A stretch of DNA of 64,000 nucleotides from Burkholderiales bacterium. Its GTDB lineage: Bacteria; Pseudomonadota; Gammaproteobacteria; Burkholderiales; Nitrosomonadaceae. Below, piece by piece: positions 39,644 through 49,007 of this stretch (positions are counted from its first letter, which is position 1; every line of letters starts with the position of its first letter). The stretch is taken from NCBI GenBank assembly GCA_015075225.1, contig JABTUQ010000006.1:1-64000 (forward strand). The letters run 5' to 3'. The position numbers and the translations under genes were made by a program. The notes below the pieces were generated by a model. That model was given only the letters and a program-made list of their open reading frames with translations, was not told the DNA's origin and did not search any database.

Positions 39644-41389
39644 ATGAGCTATCGTTGGCAGGCTGTTTTAAAAATAGCCACCTTCCTCAAACCTTATAAG
39701 TTATTGATAACCTGTAGTCTGGTGGCGCTATGCCTGACTGCTGGCATTACGCTGTCGCTTGGGCAGGGAATACGGCTGATGGTGGATCGTGGTTTAGCTG
39801 GGCATTCATCAGAACTGCTCGCTCAGTATGTGCTGATTTTTTTGTTGATGGTGGTATTGCTCGCGATAGGCACATTTGCGCGTTATTACTGGGTAACCTG
39901 GCTGGGGGAGCGGGTGATTGCGGATATTCGCCGTAAGGTTTTTGCACATTTGATCGAATTGCATCCGGGTTTCTTTGAAGCCAATCGCAGTCTTGAAATC
40001 CAATCTCGCCTGACTGCGGATATGACTCTGTTGCAATCTGTGGTGGGATCGTCCATTTCAGTAGCACTACGTAACCTGATTATGTTGGTCGGTGGCGTTA
40101 TCTGGTTGTTTATCACCAATATCAAGCTGACAGTGATTGTCATGCTCAGTATCCCGCTGGTTATCGCTCCCATCTTATTGTTCGGCCGACGTGTACGTGT
40201 ACTGTCGCGGCAAAGTCAGGATCGGGTGGCCGCCGTCGGTGCTTATGTCGGAGAAATGCTCGGGCAGATCAAGACAGTGCAAGCATACAATCATCAGCCA
40301 GTGGATAAAATGCGTTTCGATCAGCATGTGGAGGATGCATTCCATATCGCCCGTCAGCGAACATTACAGCGTGCCTGGCTGGTTGCGGTGGTGATCGTCC
40401 TGGTATTTGGCGCGATTGGCATGATGCTCTGGGTTGGTGGCATGGATGTGATTGAAGGTAAAATCAGTGGGGGAGAGCTGGCAGCATTTGTTTTTTACAG
40501 CATCATCATCGGTTCGGCGGTGGGATCGGTATCCGAAGTGCTGGGAGAATTACAGCGCGCTGCGGGAGCTGCCGAGCGCACCATGGAACTGCTGGAAGAG
40601 CCAAGTCTCATTTGTTCACCCGCCAATCCTTGCCGACTGGCGGCGATAACAGGAAATATTGCATTCCAGCATATTGGTTTCACCTATCCATCCCGACCGG
40701 AAGTACAAATCATCCATGATTTTTCATTAGCGATACAGCCGGGGGAGACTCTGGCGCTGGTCGGTCATTCGGGTTCAGGCAAGTCAACCCTGTTTGATTT
40801 GTTGTTGCGTTTTTATGATGTGCAGTCTGGTTGTATTACATTGGAAGAGACCGATATACGTGATCTGGGTTTATCAGATCTCCGGCGTTATTTTGCGTTA
40901 GTCTCCCAGAATCCCGCGCTGTTTCACGGCACCATTGCCGAGAATTTGCGCTACGCTCGTCCGGATGCAGCAGATGTTGATGTTGAAATGGCGGCCAAGG
41001 CGGCTTTCATCCATGATTTTATTATTTCCTTGCCGCAGGGTTACCAGACACACTTGGGTGATACCGGGCTGGGATTATCCGGTGGCCAGAAGCAACGGTT
41101 GGCCATTGCCCGGGCGATACTGGCAGATGCTCCGGTTTTATTGCTGGACGAGGCTACCAGTGCGTTGGATAGCCAGAGTGAACATTGGGTGCAGCAGGCA
41201 ATTGCCAAATTGAGTGCTGGCCGGACAACAATTGTCATAGCCCATCGCTTGAGCACGATTATCTCTGTTGATCGCATAGCCCTTATCCATCATGGCCGCT
41301 TGGAAGCGTTGGGGACCCATGCAGAATTGATGAAATCCAGTGATCTTTACGCGCGCCTGGTGATATCACAATTTCAGAATCCAGCTTGA
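39644..41389 (+). CDS. ABC exporter, fused permease and ATPase (MsbA-like)
   Basis: Half-transporter with six membrane segments (about residues 20-300) and a C-terminal ATPase: Walker A LVGHSGSGKSTLFDLL, signature LGLSGGQKQRLAIARA, Walker B PVLLLDEATSALDS and H-loop IVIAHRLSTI. The start at 39644 (MSYRWQAVLKIATFLKPYKL) fits family N-termini; an in-frame ATG at 39560 would add 28 residues. The substrate could be lipid A, another glycolipid or a drug; it is not decided by the sequence. The 3' end overlaps moeB on the other strand by 16 bases. Confidence 0.9.
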   Translation: MSYRWQAVLKIATFLKPYKLLITCSLVALCLTAGITLSLGQGIRLMVDRGLAGHSSELLAQYVLIFLLMVVLLAIGTFARYYWVTWLGERVIADIRRKVFAHLIELHPGFFEANRSLEIQSRLTADMTLLQSVVGSSISVALRNLIMLVGGVIWLFITNIKLTVIVMLSIPLVIAPILLFGRRVRVLSRQSQDRVAAVGAYVGEMLGQIKTVQAYNHQPVDKMRFDQHVEDAFHIARQRTLQRAWLVAVVIVLVFGAIGMMLWVGGMDVIEGKISGGELAAFVFYSIIIGSAVGSVSEVLGELQRAAGAAERTMELLEEPSLICSPANPCRLAAITGNIAFQHIGFTYPSRPEVQIIHDFSLAIQPGETLALVGHSGSGKSTLFDLLLRFYDVQSGCITLEETDIRDLGLSDLRRYFALVSQNPALFHGTIAENLRYARPDAADVDVEMAAKAAFIHDFIISLPQGYQTHLGDTGLGLSGGQKQRLAIARAILADAPVLLLDEATSALDSQSEHWVQQAIAKLSAGRTTIVIAHRLSTIISVDRIALIHHGRLEALGTHAELMKSSDLYARLVISQFQNPA

Positions 41390-42168
41390 GTACTATAGGT
41401 TTTGGCTGGAGTTTCTGGTGAAGTTGTGCCGCATGTCGGGCAATGCGGATCTTTACTTAACTTGAGTGATCGCCAGCGCATGGTTAATCCATCTAGGAGC
41501 AATAAACGGCCATGGAGAGTTTCGCCGATTCCCAGCAATACCTTGATGGTTTCAGCTGCCTGAATACAACCGATAATGCCGGTTAGTGGAGAAAATACGC
41601 CCATTACTGCACATGCAGGATCATCGCTTTCTCCCGAATCCGGAAACAAGCAGTGGTAGCAGGGGCTGTCGTGATGGCGCAGATCAAATACAGTAACTTG
41701 TCCGTTAAACCGGACGGCAGCTCCAGAAATTAATGGTTTGCGATGAATGAGGCAGGCCTGATTAAGCAGATGGCGCGTTAGGAAATTATCACTGGCATCC
41801 ACTACAGCATCAATCTTGCTAATTTCTTTGTGTAATAGATCAGCAGTCGCTCGCTCCGGCAAGGAGATGATTTCTATCTCTGGGTTGATACGTAACAAGG
41901 AGTCTTTGGCGGAATTGGCCTTAAATTTACCAATTGAGGCAGTTTCGTGCAGAATCTGGCGTTGCAGGTTGGTCAGATCAACCTGATCGTGGTCGCAAAC
42001 AACCAGTTTTCCCACACCGCTGGCAGCAAGGTAAAGTGCGGCAGGGGAACCCAAGCCACCTGCTCCCAAAATAAAAACACTGGATTGCGTTAAATTTTTC
42101 TGGCCGGAAATGTCAATTTCCGGTAGTAAAAGGTGGCGGCTGTAACGTAACAGCTGTTGATCATCCAC
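41374..42168 (-). CDS. moeB: molybdopterin-synthase adenylyltransferase-like protein (MoeB/ThiF family)
   Basis: Activates the C-terminal glycine of a ubiquitin-like sulfur carrier by adenylation. The 264-residue product has the nucleotide-binding loop GAGGLGSPAALYLA (about 36), the conserved RQILHETASIGKFKA region, DASDNFLTRHLLNQAC, and a C-terminal zinc-type CPTCG. It lacks a rhodanese domain. No molybdopterin or thiamin gene is next to it, so MoeB versus ThiF is judged by similarity only. Confidence 0.88.
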   Translation of the reverse strand: MDDQQLLRYSRHLLLPEIDISGQKNLTQSSVFILGAGGLGSPAALYLAASGVGKLVVCDHDQVDLTNLQRQILHETASIGKFKANSAKDSLLRINPEIEIISLPERATADLLHKEISKIDAVVDASDNFLTRHLLNQACLIHRKPLISGAAVRFNGQVTVFDLRHHDSPCYHCLFPDSGESDDPACAVMGVFSPLTGIIGCIQAAETIKVLLGIGETLHGRLLLLDGLTMRWRSLKLSKDPHCPTCGTTSPETPAKTYSTQAGF

Positions 42169-42198
42169 GTTGCCTCGCCGCCACCCATCCAGAAAGAA

Positions 42199-43629
42199 TC
42201 AGCCTTGGGTTGCTTTGGCCGTTTTCTGTTTGGGTTTCTGTGCCATGGATTTCAAATGACTGACTGCCTTGGCCAGAAGTACATCATCTTTGGATCCAAA
42301 TTCCATGGGCTCATGTTTTTTTTGTTTTTTATCCACCTTGTTTTTTGATTCCTTGGAAGATTGCGTAGCTTTTTTATCGGAACCTGGTTTTTGTTCAGCT
42401 TTTTCTTCCTGGCTATTGCTGAGATGGCGATTAAGATCGGCTTCCCTTAACAGGCGTGAGTTGTTATCAGTTTCTTCATCCAGTATGTCCGGTGTGATGC
42501 CTTTCGCCTGTATCGACTGACCATTGGGAGTGAAGTAACGTGCTGTTGTCAGCTTGATGGCTGTATTGTTACTGAGAGGCAGGATGGTTTGTACGGATCC
42601 TTTGCCAAAGGTTTGCGATCCCATAACAATGGAGCGTTTGTGATCCTGCAGGGCACCTGCCACAATTTCCGAAGCGGAGGCCGAGCCGCCGTTGACCAGC
42701 GTCACCATGGGTATGGTTTTGATACTTTGAGGAAGGTTGGCCAGGAAGTCACGACTTGAACCGCGGAGGTAATATTCTGCGTTGGCACGTAGCTGCATCT
42801 TGGCGTCACTGGTACGGCCTTCGGTATAAACCACTAATGCATTATTTGGCAGGAAAGCAGCCGAGACAGCGACCGCACTGTTCAGTAACCCGCCGGGATC
42901 ATTACGCAAATCCAGAACAAGACCCTTCATGGGAACCTTGCTTTCACTGTAAAGTTTGGTGATGGCTTCCGCCAGATTTTCGCCAGTGCGTTCCTGGAAC
43001 TGGGTAATGCGAATATAGGCATAACCTGGTTCAACAAGTTTAGACTTGACACTGTCAATTTTAATAACGGCTCGAACAAGTGTGAAGGTAAGTGGTTCCG
43101 CTTCCCCTTCACGGACAACGGTCAGTGTGATCGGTGTATCCGGTTTTCCTCGCATTCGTTTGATGGCATCGTTAAGAGTCATGCCTTTAACTGCAGTGTC
43201 ATCAATTTTAATGATTAAATCGCCAGTTTTAATACCTGCGTGGAAGGCTGGAGTGTCTTCAATGGGGGAAATGACTTTCACCAGACCATCTTCCATTGTC
43301 ACCTGGATGCCTAATCCGCCAAATTCTCCTTGTGTGCCAATCTGTAGTTCTTTGTATTCCTCGCTATCGAGAAAGGCCGAATGTGGATCCAGTCCAACCA
43401 GCATTCCGTTAATTGCTTCTGTAATCAGTTTTTTATCTTCAACGGGCTCAACATAATCGCTTTTGATGCGACCAAAAACCTGTGAGAACGTACGCAATTC
43501 CTCTATTGGAAGGGTTTGCAATTCCTCCTTGATTTCCTTGTCGGCGATGGCGGAGAAATTCAGGCTGACCATAATTCCGGCAATGATGCCGATAAAAACC
43601 AGCCCCGTTTTTTTCATAAAATTACGCAT
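42199..43629 (-). CDS. ctpA: C-terminal processing peptidase, S41 family (CtpA)
   Basis: Periplasmic serine protease. The ATG at 43629 (MRNFMKKTGLVFIGIIAGIM) has GGAG ten bases ahead; a GTG at 43647 is less likely. The order is signal anchor, PDZ domain (GLGIQVTMEDGLVKVISPIE), then catalytic core with the Ser in GGSASASEIVAGAL and the Lys in GSQTFGKGSVQT. The C-terminal 90 residues are rich in Lys, Glu, Ser and Gln and probably disordered. It lies downstream of the envC-like gene on the same strand, a pairing common in proteobacteria. Confidence 0.93.
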   Translation of the reverse strand: MRNFMKKTGLVFIGIIAGIMVSLNFSAIADKEIKEELQTLPIEELRTFSQVFGRIKSDYVEPVEDKKLITEAINGMLVGLDPHSAFLDSEEYKELQIGTQGEFGGLGIQVTMEDGLVKVISPIEDTPAFHAGIKTGDLIIKIDDTAVKGMTLNDAIKRMRGKPDTPITLTVVREGEAEPLTFTLVRAVIKIDSVKSKLVEPGYAYIRITQFQERTGENLAEAITKLYSESKVPMKGLVLDLRNDPGGLLNSAVAVSAAFLPNNALVVYTEGRTSDAKMQLRANAEYYLRGSSRDFLANLPQSIKTIPMVTLVNGGSASASEIVAGALQDHKRSIVMGSQTFGKGSVQTILPLSNNTAIKLTTARYFTPNGQSIQAKGITPDILDEETDNNSRLLREADLNRHLSNSQEEKAEQKPGSDKKATQSSKESKNKVDKKQKKHEPMEFGSKDDVLLAKAVSHLKSMAQKPKQKTAKATQG

Positions 43630-43719
43630 GATATATTTGCTCCGCACTTGTCTTTTCGGAAGATTTTGTAAATAACAATTTGAAATTTAACTGTGTGATT
43701 ATAAGAAATGTTTGTGACG

Positions 43720-44970
43720 TTACTTTAAGTTTACCCAACCCAGCGGATCAAATGGCTTACTCTGATATCTGAGTTCAAAATACAAACCAGTTTCAGCATT
43801 TCCGCCACTGTTGCCGACGGTTGCTATCGTATCACCACTTTTCACCTTACTGCCTATACGTTTGTGGATGGATTCATTGTTTCCATACAGGCTCATGTAA
43901 TAGTTTCCATGATCCAGAATTATTAAATTTCCAAATCCACGCAACCAATCAGCAAATATGACTTCTCCATTTGCAATGGCTTTAACTTCATTTCCACCAG
44001 CAGAGCGGATAAATAACCCCTGCCACTTGATGCTTCCGCTTTCACGTGGACTGCCAAAGCGGTTAGTGAGTTCCCCTTTTATAGGCAATCGTAATTTACC
44101 TTTTAATGCCGCAAAAGAACCTTTATATGCCGTTGTGTCAGGTAGCTGGTCATTATGTAGCGAGGGCTTGCCATTTATTTTGGCTGGAATGTTTTTTTTC
44201 TGAGCAAGTTGTTTATTAAGTTTCTCAATCAACTGTGAAAGATGTTGCTCATCTTGCCTTAGATTATCAATTTTCTTTTGCTGGCGAGTTACTTCTTCGG
44301 AAAGATGCGTCAGAAATTCAATTTGTCGGTTTTTTTCTTTCTCAAGCAACTGTTTTTGAAGAGTTTGTTCGCTGTGGATTTGTTTCAAAGATTCGCTTTG
44401 TATCCGGCTTTCGTGGATCAGGGTGTCCAAAGCTATTTGTTGATTGTGTAAGTGATCTATATTTTTTGAACGAGCTTGAGCAATATAACTGTAATAATGA
44501 AAATTTCGTTCGAGTTGGCTAGGATTTTTTTGACCGAATAGTAATGGAAGATAATGATCGTGCTTTGCCAGATGCTGATGATAAATCAGATTACCAAGTT
44601 GTATTCGCGTGGATCTGATGTCTTCCTGAAGCAAAATAGATTTGTTCCGTAGTTGATCCAGCTTTGATTCCGCATCTTTTTTCTGTTGTGCAAGCTGGGA
44701 GAGATTGTTGTAGAGATTATTTATCGAACGTTCGGAATCGCGCAACACATCAGCTGCTTTGGTCTTGGATGATTTTTTATTTGCTAAATCTTTTTGTAAA
44801 ACATCTATGCGATTACGCAATTCCTGTAATTGTTTATGATTATCCCGGTGTGCTTGCTGAGGAATAGCATGCGATAAGGGAGATGCAAAAATACTAACCA
44901 GGGAAAACAGGTGAGTTAACCTAAGGAACCTCTGAAAAACTACCTGCGTTGTCATTTTTGCATTAAACAT
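43720..44970 (-). CDS. envC: murein hydrolase activator, EnvC-like, with a MITE-derived 5' end
   Basis: 416 residues as read: a signal-like segment (THLFSLVSIFASPLSHA), a long coiled coil (about 45-270) and a C-terminal LytM domain. The zinc-ligand positions of active M23 enzymes are replaced (RESGSIKWQGLFIRS and ELRYQSKPFDPLGWV), as in EnvC, which activates amidases instead of cutting peptidoglycan. The first 17 codons, both ATGs included, lie inside the repeat at 44920-45133. No start codon occurs between the repeat edge and the signal-like segment. The original start was therefore displaced or replaced by the insertion. Confidence 0.87.
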   Translation of the reverse strand: MFNAKMTTQVVFQRFLRLTHLFSLVSIFASPLSHAIPQQAHRDNHKQLQELRNRIDVLQKDLANKKSSKTKAADVLRDSERSINNLYNNLSQLAQQKKDAESKLDQLRNKSILLQEDIRSTRIQLGNLIYHQHLAKHDHYLPLLFGQKNPSQLERNFHYYSYIAQARSKNIDHLHNQQIALDTLIHESRIQSESLKQIHSEQTLQKQLLEKEKNRQIEFLTHLSEEVTRQQKKIDNLRQDEQHLSQLIEKLNKQLAQKKNIPAKINGKPSLHNDQLPDTTAYKGSFAALKGKLRLPIKGELTNRFGSPRESGSIKWQGLFIRSAGGNEVKAIANGEVIFADWLRGFGNLIILDHGNYYMSLYGNNESIHKRIGSKVKSGDTIATVGNSGGNAETGLYFELRYQSKPFDPLGWVNLK

Positions 44971-45133
44971 CGGCTCAAGATGCTCATTTATTACGTATAA
45001 ATTCCGCTTTTTACCCGGCGCGAGCGCCTCTCCCTGCGGGCTAACCTTACGGCTGTTCGCTGCGTTTTACTTGCATCACCGATTTTTACCTTGAATTGAC
45101 TACCTCGCTGACGTTTTTCAGAGATTCCCTAAG
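44920..45133. repeat. MITE-like element B, copy 2, with internal insert
   Basis: Reverse-orientation copy of the 18829-18979 repeat. The outer parts correspond closely. The middle (45013-45078) carries about 66 extra bases with a GC-rich hairpin (CCCGGCGCGAGCGCC and flanks). Ends are CCTAAGGAACCTCTGAAAA and TTTTTCAGAGATTCCCTAAG. It overlaps the 5' end of the envC-like gene. Confidence 0.8.
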
Positions 45134-45201
45134 CAAATCCCTTATTTTCCGAGATAGGTGTTGATATGCTGATTTCAGATTGGCAATTGGTGAGACAGTT
45201 A

Positions 45202-45951
45202 TCAAGCTCCGGATTTGCCTTGACTGGCAACAGCTGAAATTGCTTCATCAATCTGACTGCTATCGCCCAGATAATAGCGGTTAAGGGGTTTCAGGTTGTC
45301 ATCCAATTCATAAACCAATGGAATTCCTGTGGGTATGTTGTAGTTCAAAATATCTTGATCAGAGATGTTGTCGAGATGTTTGACCAATGCACGTAGTGAA
45401 TTTCCATGTGCCGCGATAATAACCTTCCTGTCTGCCAGAATTTGCGGTGCAATTGATTGGTTCCAGTAAGGAAGAAATCTTGCCACAGTATCCCTGAGGC
45501 TCTCGGTCAGGGGGATATCGCTAGCTGGTAGGTGTTTGTAGCGAAGGTCAAGACCGGGGTAACGTTCGTCATCTGCTTTGATGGACGGCGGACGAATATC
45601 GTAACTTCGCCGCCAGATGAGTACTTGGTCATCTCCATATTGTTTCGCTGTTTCTGCTTTGTTTAATCCCTGTAGTGCACCGTAATGGCGTTCATTAAGT
45701 CGCCAATTGAGCTCGATAGGGATCCACATCTGATCCATTTCATCCAAAGCTATCCATAAAGTGCGAATTGCGCGTTTGAGAAGAGAAGTATGCGCTATAT
45801 CGAAGATAAATCCGTTTTCTCGGAGTAGTTGGCCAGCTTTTCTGGCTTCCTTTAAACCCTTGGGCGTTAAGTCAACATCGGTCCAGCCGGTGAAGCGATT
45901 TTCTTGATTCCAGATGCTTTCTCCATGTCGCAGGAGAACGAGTTTTTTCAT
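45202..45951 (-). CDS. gpmA: 2,3-bisphosphoglycerate-dependent phosphoglycerate mutase
   Basis: Interconverts 3- and 2-phosphoglycerate. The start at 45951 ([20 protein letters not shown]) is preceded by AAGGTTGAC, and an upstream in-frame start would add 12 non-conserved residues. The phospho-His motif [35 protein letters not shown] and the second His in [16 protein letters not shown] are all present. Length is 249 residues, standard for this family. It is divergent from tpiA, another glycolytic gene. Confidence 0.95.
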   Translation of the reverse strand: MKKLVLLRHGESIWNQENRFTGWTDVDLTPKGLKEARKAGQLLRENGFIFDIAHTSLLKRAIRTLWIALDEMDQMWIPIELNWRLNERHYGALQGLNKAETAKQYGDDQVLIWRRSYDIRPPSIKADDERYPGLDLRYKHLPASDIPLTESLRDTVARFLPYWNQSIAPQILADRKVIIAAHGNSLRALVKHLDNISDQDILNYNIPTGIPLVYELDDNLKPLNRYYLGDSSQIDEAISAVASQGKSGA

Positions 45952-46157
45952 GTCAACCTTAATTAAACGAACGAGGAAGCTAGGCAAAATAAAGGGTTAG
46001 CATTTTAGTATAATTTGACGATAAACGCAGCAAATCGGAGTGGTTTTTACCATGGCGAAACCTGCCTGATTGTGTTGGCATTGACGCATCTTGGTTTCGC
46101 AGGTAGCATCCCGGGGTTTTATAAGTCCGTGATCGGGATAGGCAAGGGAGGGTGATA

Positions 46158-46916
46158 GTGGGGCGTACAAAGATTGTAGCCGGTAACTGGAAAATGCATG
46201 GCAGCTTGAATCAGAATCAGGCATTGCTTGAAGTGGTTGTTTCAGAAACCCGGTCAATGCAGAATGCTTCATGTGTAGTATGTGTGCCTTATCCCTACAT
46301 ACCGCAAGCCAAATCGTTACTCCAGGATTCTCATGTAGCATGGGGCGCGCAGAACATTAGTCAGTACCATCAGGGAGCTTATACGGGAGAGGTTTCGGCA
46401 GAAATGCTGGCGGAATTTGGGTGTCAATATGCGATAGTAGGACATTCCGAACGGAGATTGCTGTTTGGCGAGGGGAATAAGGTTGTAGCCGAAAAATTTA
46501 AAGCGGCGCAGCAGTGCTTGATAATACCCATACTTTGTCTGGGTGAGACATTGGAGCAGCGTGAATCAGGTGAAGCTGAGCAAGTGATTGCCGGGCAGCT
46601 TGATGCTGTAATAGATTTGCTGGGTGTTGAGGCTCTGGAGAGATCGGTGATAGCCTATGAGCCGGTGTGGGCAATCGGGACGGGTAAAACTGCAACACCG
46701 CAACAGGCGCAAGATGTTCATAAATTTATAAGAAACCGGATTGCTATGCAAAACGAAAGGGTAGCCGAAGATATCCGGATACTTTATGGTGGGAGTGTAA
46801 AAGCAAGTAATGCAGTTGAATTAATCGCGATGCCGGATATTGATGGTGGATTGATCGGTGGTGCTTCATTAGTTGCGGCAGAATTCATATCAATTTGTAT
46901 GGCAACACAGAATTAA
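46158..46916 (+). CDS. tpiA: triosephosphate isomerase
   Basis: Interconverts dihydroxyacetone phosphate and glyceraldehyde 3-phosphate. I prefer the GTG at 46158 because the AAGGGAGG ribosome site ends at 46151, leaving proper spacing; a GTG at 46152 would abut it. Catalytic residues are visible: Asn and Lys in VAGNWKMHG, His in AIVGHSERR, Glu in VIAYEPVWAIGTGKT, and the phosphate loops YGGSVKASN and GGLIGGASL. It is followed 16 bases later by secG, a usual arrangement in Betaproteobacteria. Confidence 0.95.
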   Translation: MGRTKIVAGNWKMHGSLNQNQALLEVVVSETRSMQNASCVVCVPYPYIPQAKSLLQDSHVAWGAQNISQYHQGAYTGEVSAEMLAEFGCQYAIVGHSERRLLFGEGNKVVAEKFKAAQQCLIIPILCLGETLEQRESGEAEQVIAGQLDAVIDLLGVEALERSVIAYEPVWAIGTGKTATPQQAQDVHKFIRNRIAMQNERVAEDIRILYGGSVKASNAVELIAMPDIDGGLIGGASLVAAEFISICMATQN

Positions 46917-46932
46917 TTAAGGGTGGCGTATC

Positions 46933-47307
46933 GTGGAAACATTGATTTGGTCAGTGCATGTACTTTCTGCTGTTGTAATTATTACTCTAATTTTATTGCA
47001 GCAGGGTAAAGGTGCGGATATGGGTGCTGCTTTTGGAAGTGGGGCTTCCGGAAGTTTGTTTGGTGCAAGTGGGTCAGCTAACTTCTTGAGCAGGATGACA
47101 GCTTTGGCTACGGCAATTTTTTTTATTACTAGCCTGACGTTAACTTATTTTTCCAGTGAAAATAACATTGGTAGTGAGAGTGTTATGCAAAAAATGGATA
47201 TAAAGTCAGGTGGGGGGGGGGAGCATCCTGAAAATAAAAGCAAAGCTAAAGCTGCTGATAATGGGGAAATAGGATCATCTTCGAAAGCGAGCGAGATACC
47301 CGAATAA
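46933..47307 (+). CDS. secG: preprotein translocase subunit SecG
   Basis: Small inner-membrane component of SecYEG. 124 residues with two membrane helices (residues 4-22 and 52-70) around the conserved loop GADMGAAFGSGASGSLFGAS. The C-terminal 50 residues are polar, Lys/Ser/Gly-rich and variable. GTG start after AAGGGTGG. It lies immediately ahead of tRNA-Leu and the nuo operon. Confidence 0.94.
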   Translation: METLIWSVHVLSAVVIITLILLQQGKGADMGAAFGSGASGSLFGASGSANFLSRMTALATAIFFITSLTLTYFSSENNIGSESVMQKMDIKSGGGGEHPENKSKAKAADNGEIGSSSKASEIPE

Positions 47308-47336
47308 TATTAAGGCTGAAATAGATAAATTAGTTG

Positions 47337-47421
47337 GCCGACGTGGTGGAATTGGTAGACACGCCGTCTTGAGGGGGCGGTGGCGAAAGCTGTGCGAGTT
47401 CGAGTCTCGCCGTCGGCACCA
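47337..47421 (+). tRNA. tRNA-Leu (anticodon GAG)
   Basis: The acceptor GCCGACG pairs with CGTCGGC. D arm with TGGTAGACACG, anticodon loop CTTGAGG with GAG, long variable arm and T arm GAGTTCGAGTCTC are present. CCA is encoded at 47419-47421. Class II tRNA, 85 bases. Its place between secG and nuoA is conserved in related Betaproteobacteria. Confidence 0.96.
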
Positions 47422-47473
47422 CAAAAAACATCAAAATAAACCAAGATTGCTACTTCTGGTAAAGGCGTAAAAA

Positions 47474-47842
47474 ATGCTAAGCAGTATGCTTGGGAATTAT
47501 TTCCCAATTTTGTTATTTATATTGGTTGGTCTGGCAATTGGTATCCTGTGTATGGTGGCAGGTTGGTTTCTTGCTCCAAACAAGCCGGATGTTGAAAAAT
47601 TATCACCTTATGAATGTGGGTTTGGTGCGTTTGAAGATGCGCGTATAAAATTTGACGTACGTTACTATTTGATCGCAATCTTGTTCATATTATTCGACTT
47701 GGAGATTGCATTCCTATTTCCGTGGGCTGTGGTCTTGAAAGAAGTGGGATTGTTTGGCTTTGTTGCCATGTTGGTGTTTCTTGGTCTGCTTGTGGTCGGA
47801 TTCGTTTATGAATGGGTTAAAGGCGCTCTGGAATGGGATTGA
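47474..47842 (+). CDS. nuoA: NADH-quinone oxidoreductase subunit A
   Basis: Membrane subunit of respiratory complex I near the quinone channel. 122 residues with three helices. The conserved loop [20 protein letters not shown] carries the Cys that lies near the quinone site. [13 protein letters not shown] is the family motif in helix 2. The start at 47474 gives [15 protein letters not shown]; the second ATG at 47486 is also possible. First gene of a complete 14-gene operon in canonical order. Confidence 0.95.
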   Translation: MLSSMLGNYFPILLFILVGLAIGILCMVAGWFLAPNKPDVEKLSPYECGFGAFEDARIKFDVRYYLIAILFILFDLEIAFLFPWAVVLKEVGLFGFVAMLVFLGLLVVGFVYEWVKGALEWD

Positions 47843-47845
47843 AAA

Positions 47846-48322
47846 ATGGGTATTGAGGGGGCATTAGACAAAGGGTTTGTAACTACAAATCTTGATTCTT
47901 TGATCAATTGGGGGCGCACTGGCTCAATGTGGCCTATGACCTTTGGGTTGGCGTGCTGTGCTGTCGAGATGATGCAAACAGGTGCATCCCGTTACGATCT
48001 GGACCGGTTTGGAATTGTTTTTCGTCCTAGCCCACGTCAATCTGATGTCATGATTGTTGCTGGAACCCTGTGTAACAAGATGGCCCCAGCTTTGCGTAAA
48101 GTTTATGATCAAATGGCCGAACCTCGTTGGGTTATCTCGATGGGATCTTGTGCAAATGGTGGCGGATACTACCACTACTCTTATTCAGTTGTACGTGGTT
48201 GTGACCGGATAGTACCAGTTGATATTTATGTGCCTGGATGTCCACCTACAGCCGAAGCATTGTTGTACGGAATTATCCAGTTACAAAATAAAATCAAGCG
48301 AACCAATACAATCGCGCGTTAA
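47846..48322 (+). CDS. nuoB: NADH-quinone oxidoreductase subunit B
   Basis: Carries the terminal iron-sulfur cluster N2 that reduces quinone. 158 residues. The ligands are visible: the adjacent Cys pair in [20 protein letters not shown], and the others in [20 protein letters not shown] and [17 protein letters not shown]. It starts 4 bases after nuoA. Intact. Confidence 0.97.
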   Translation: MGIEGALDKGFVTTNLDSLINWGRTGSMWPMTFGLACCAVEMMQTGASRYDLDRFGIVFRPSPRQSDVMIVAGTLCNKMAPALRKVYDQMAEPRWVISMGSCANGGGYYHYSYSVVRGCDRIVPVDIYVPGCPPTAEALLYGIIQLQNKIKRTNTIAR

Positions 48323-48331
48323 GGGACTGAA

Positions 48332-48952
48332 ATGACAGACAGCCGCCTTGAAAAGCTTGCAAAGCATTTAGAAAAAATATTAGAAGATCAAGAAATTGAT
48401 ATAAGTCGCGCGTTTGGAGAAATCACGGTATTAGTGCATTCCCGTGATTTGCTTGGGGTAATCGAAATATTGAAAACTCATGAGGATTTGGGGTTTGATA
48501 CGCTAATTGATTTGTGTGGCGTGGACTACAGCGAATATTCAACTGAAACATATGCGGGATATAAAAGGGGAGGTAGGCGATTTGCTGTTGTGTATCACCT
48601 GCTTTCAGTTAAGCATAATTACAGATTGCGTGTGCGTGTCTTTGTGGAGGATAACGAATTTCCTGCGATTGATTCAGTAATGTCAATATGGCCATCAGCT
48701 AACTGGTTTGAGCGGGAGGCGTTTGATTTATTTGGAATTATATTTAACAACCATCCTGATCTTCGAAGAATTCTTACAGATTATGGATTTATCGGAAATC
48801 CGTTTCGTAAAGATTTTCCATTATCTGGGCATGTGGAAATGAAGTATGATCCAGATCAAAAACGTGTCATTTATCAACCTGTTACAATAGACCCCCGTGA
48901 AATTACACCTTACATTATCCGCGAAGAACAATATGGCAGGGAAAAGGTGTGA
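48332..48952 (+). CDS. nuoC: NADH-quinone oxidoreductase subunit C
   Basis: Peripheral 30-kDa subunit that packs against NuoD. 206 residues. The conserved block [16 protein letters not shown]-type motif is present as [20 protein letters not shown], followed by [20 protein letters not shown] and [12 protein letters not shown]. It is separate from nuoD, not fused as in Enterobacteriaceae. Intact. Confidence 0.96.
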   Translation: MTDSRLEKLAKHLEKILEDQEIDISRAFGEITVLVHSRDLLGVIEILKTHEDLGFDTLIDLCGVDYSEYSTETYAGYKRGGRRFAVVYHLLSVKHNYRLRVRVFVEDNEFPAIDSVMSIWPSANWFEREAFDLFGIIFNNHPDLRRILTDYGFIGNPFRKDFPLSGHVEMKYDPDQKRVIYQPVTIDPREITPYIIREEQYGREKV

Positions 48953-49007
48953 GCAAATTGCGAGTGGTTGTCGGCATAAGTGAAATTTCTAAAAAGGTAT
49001 TTAAGTA

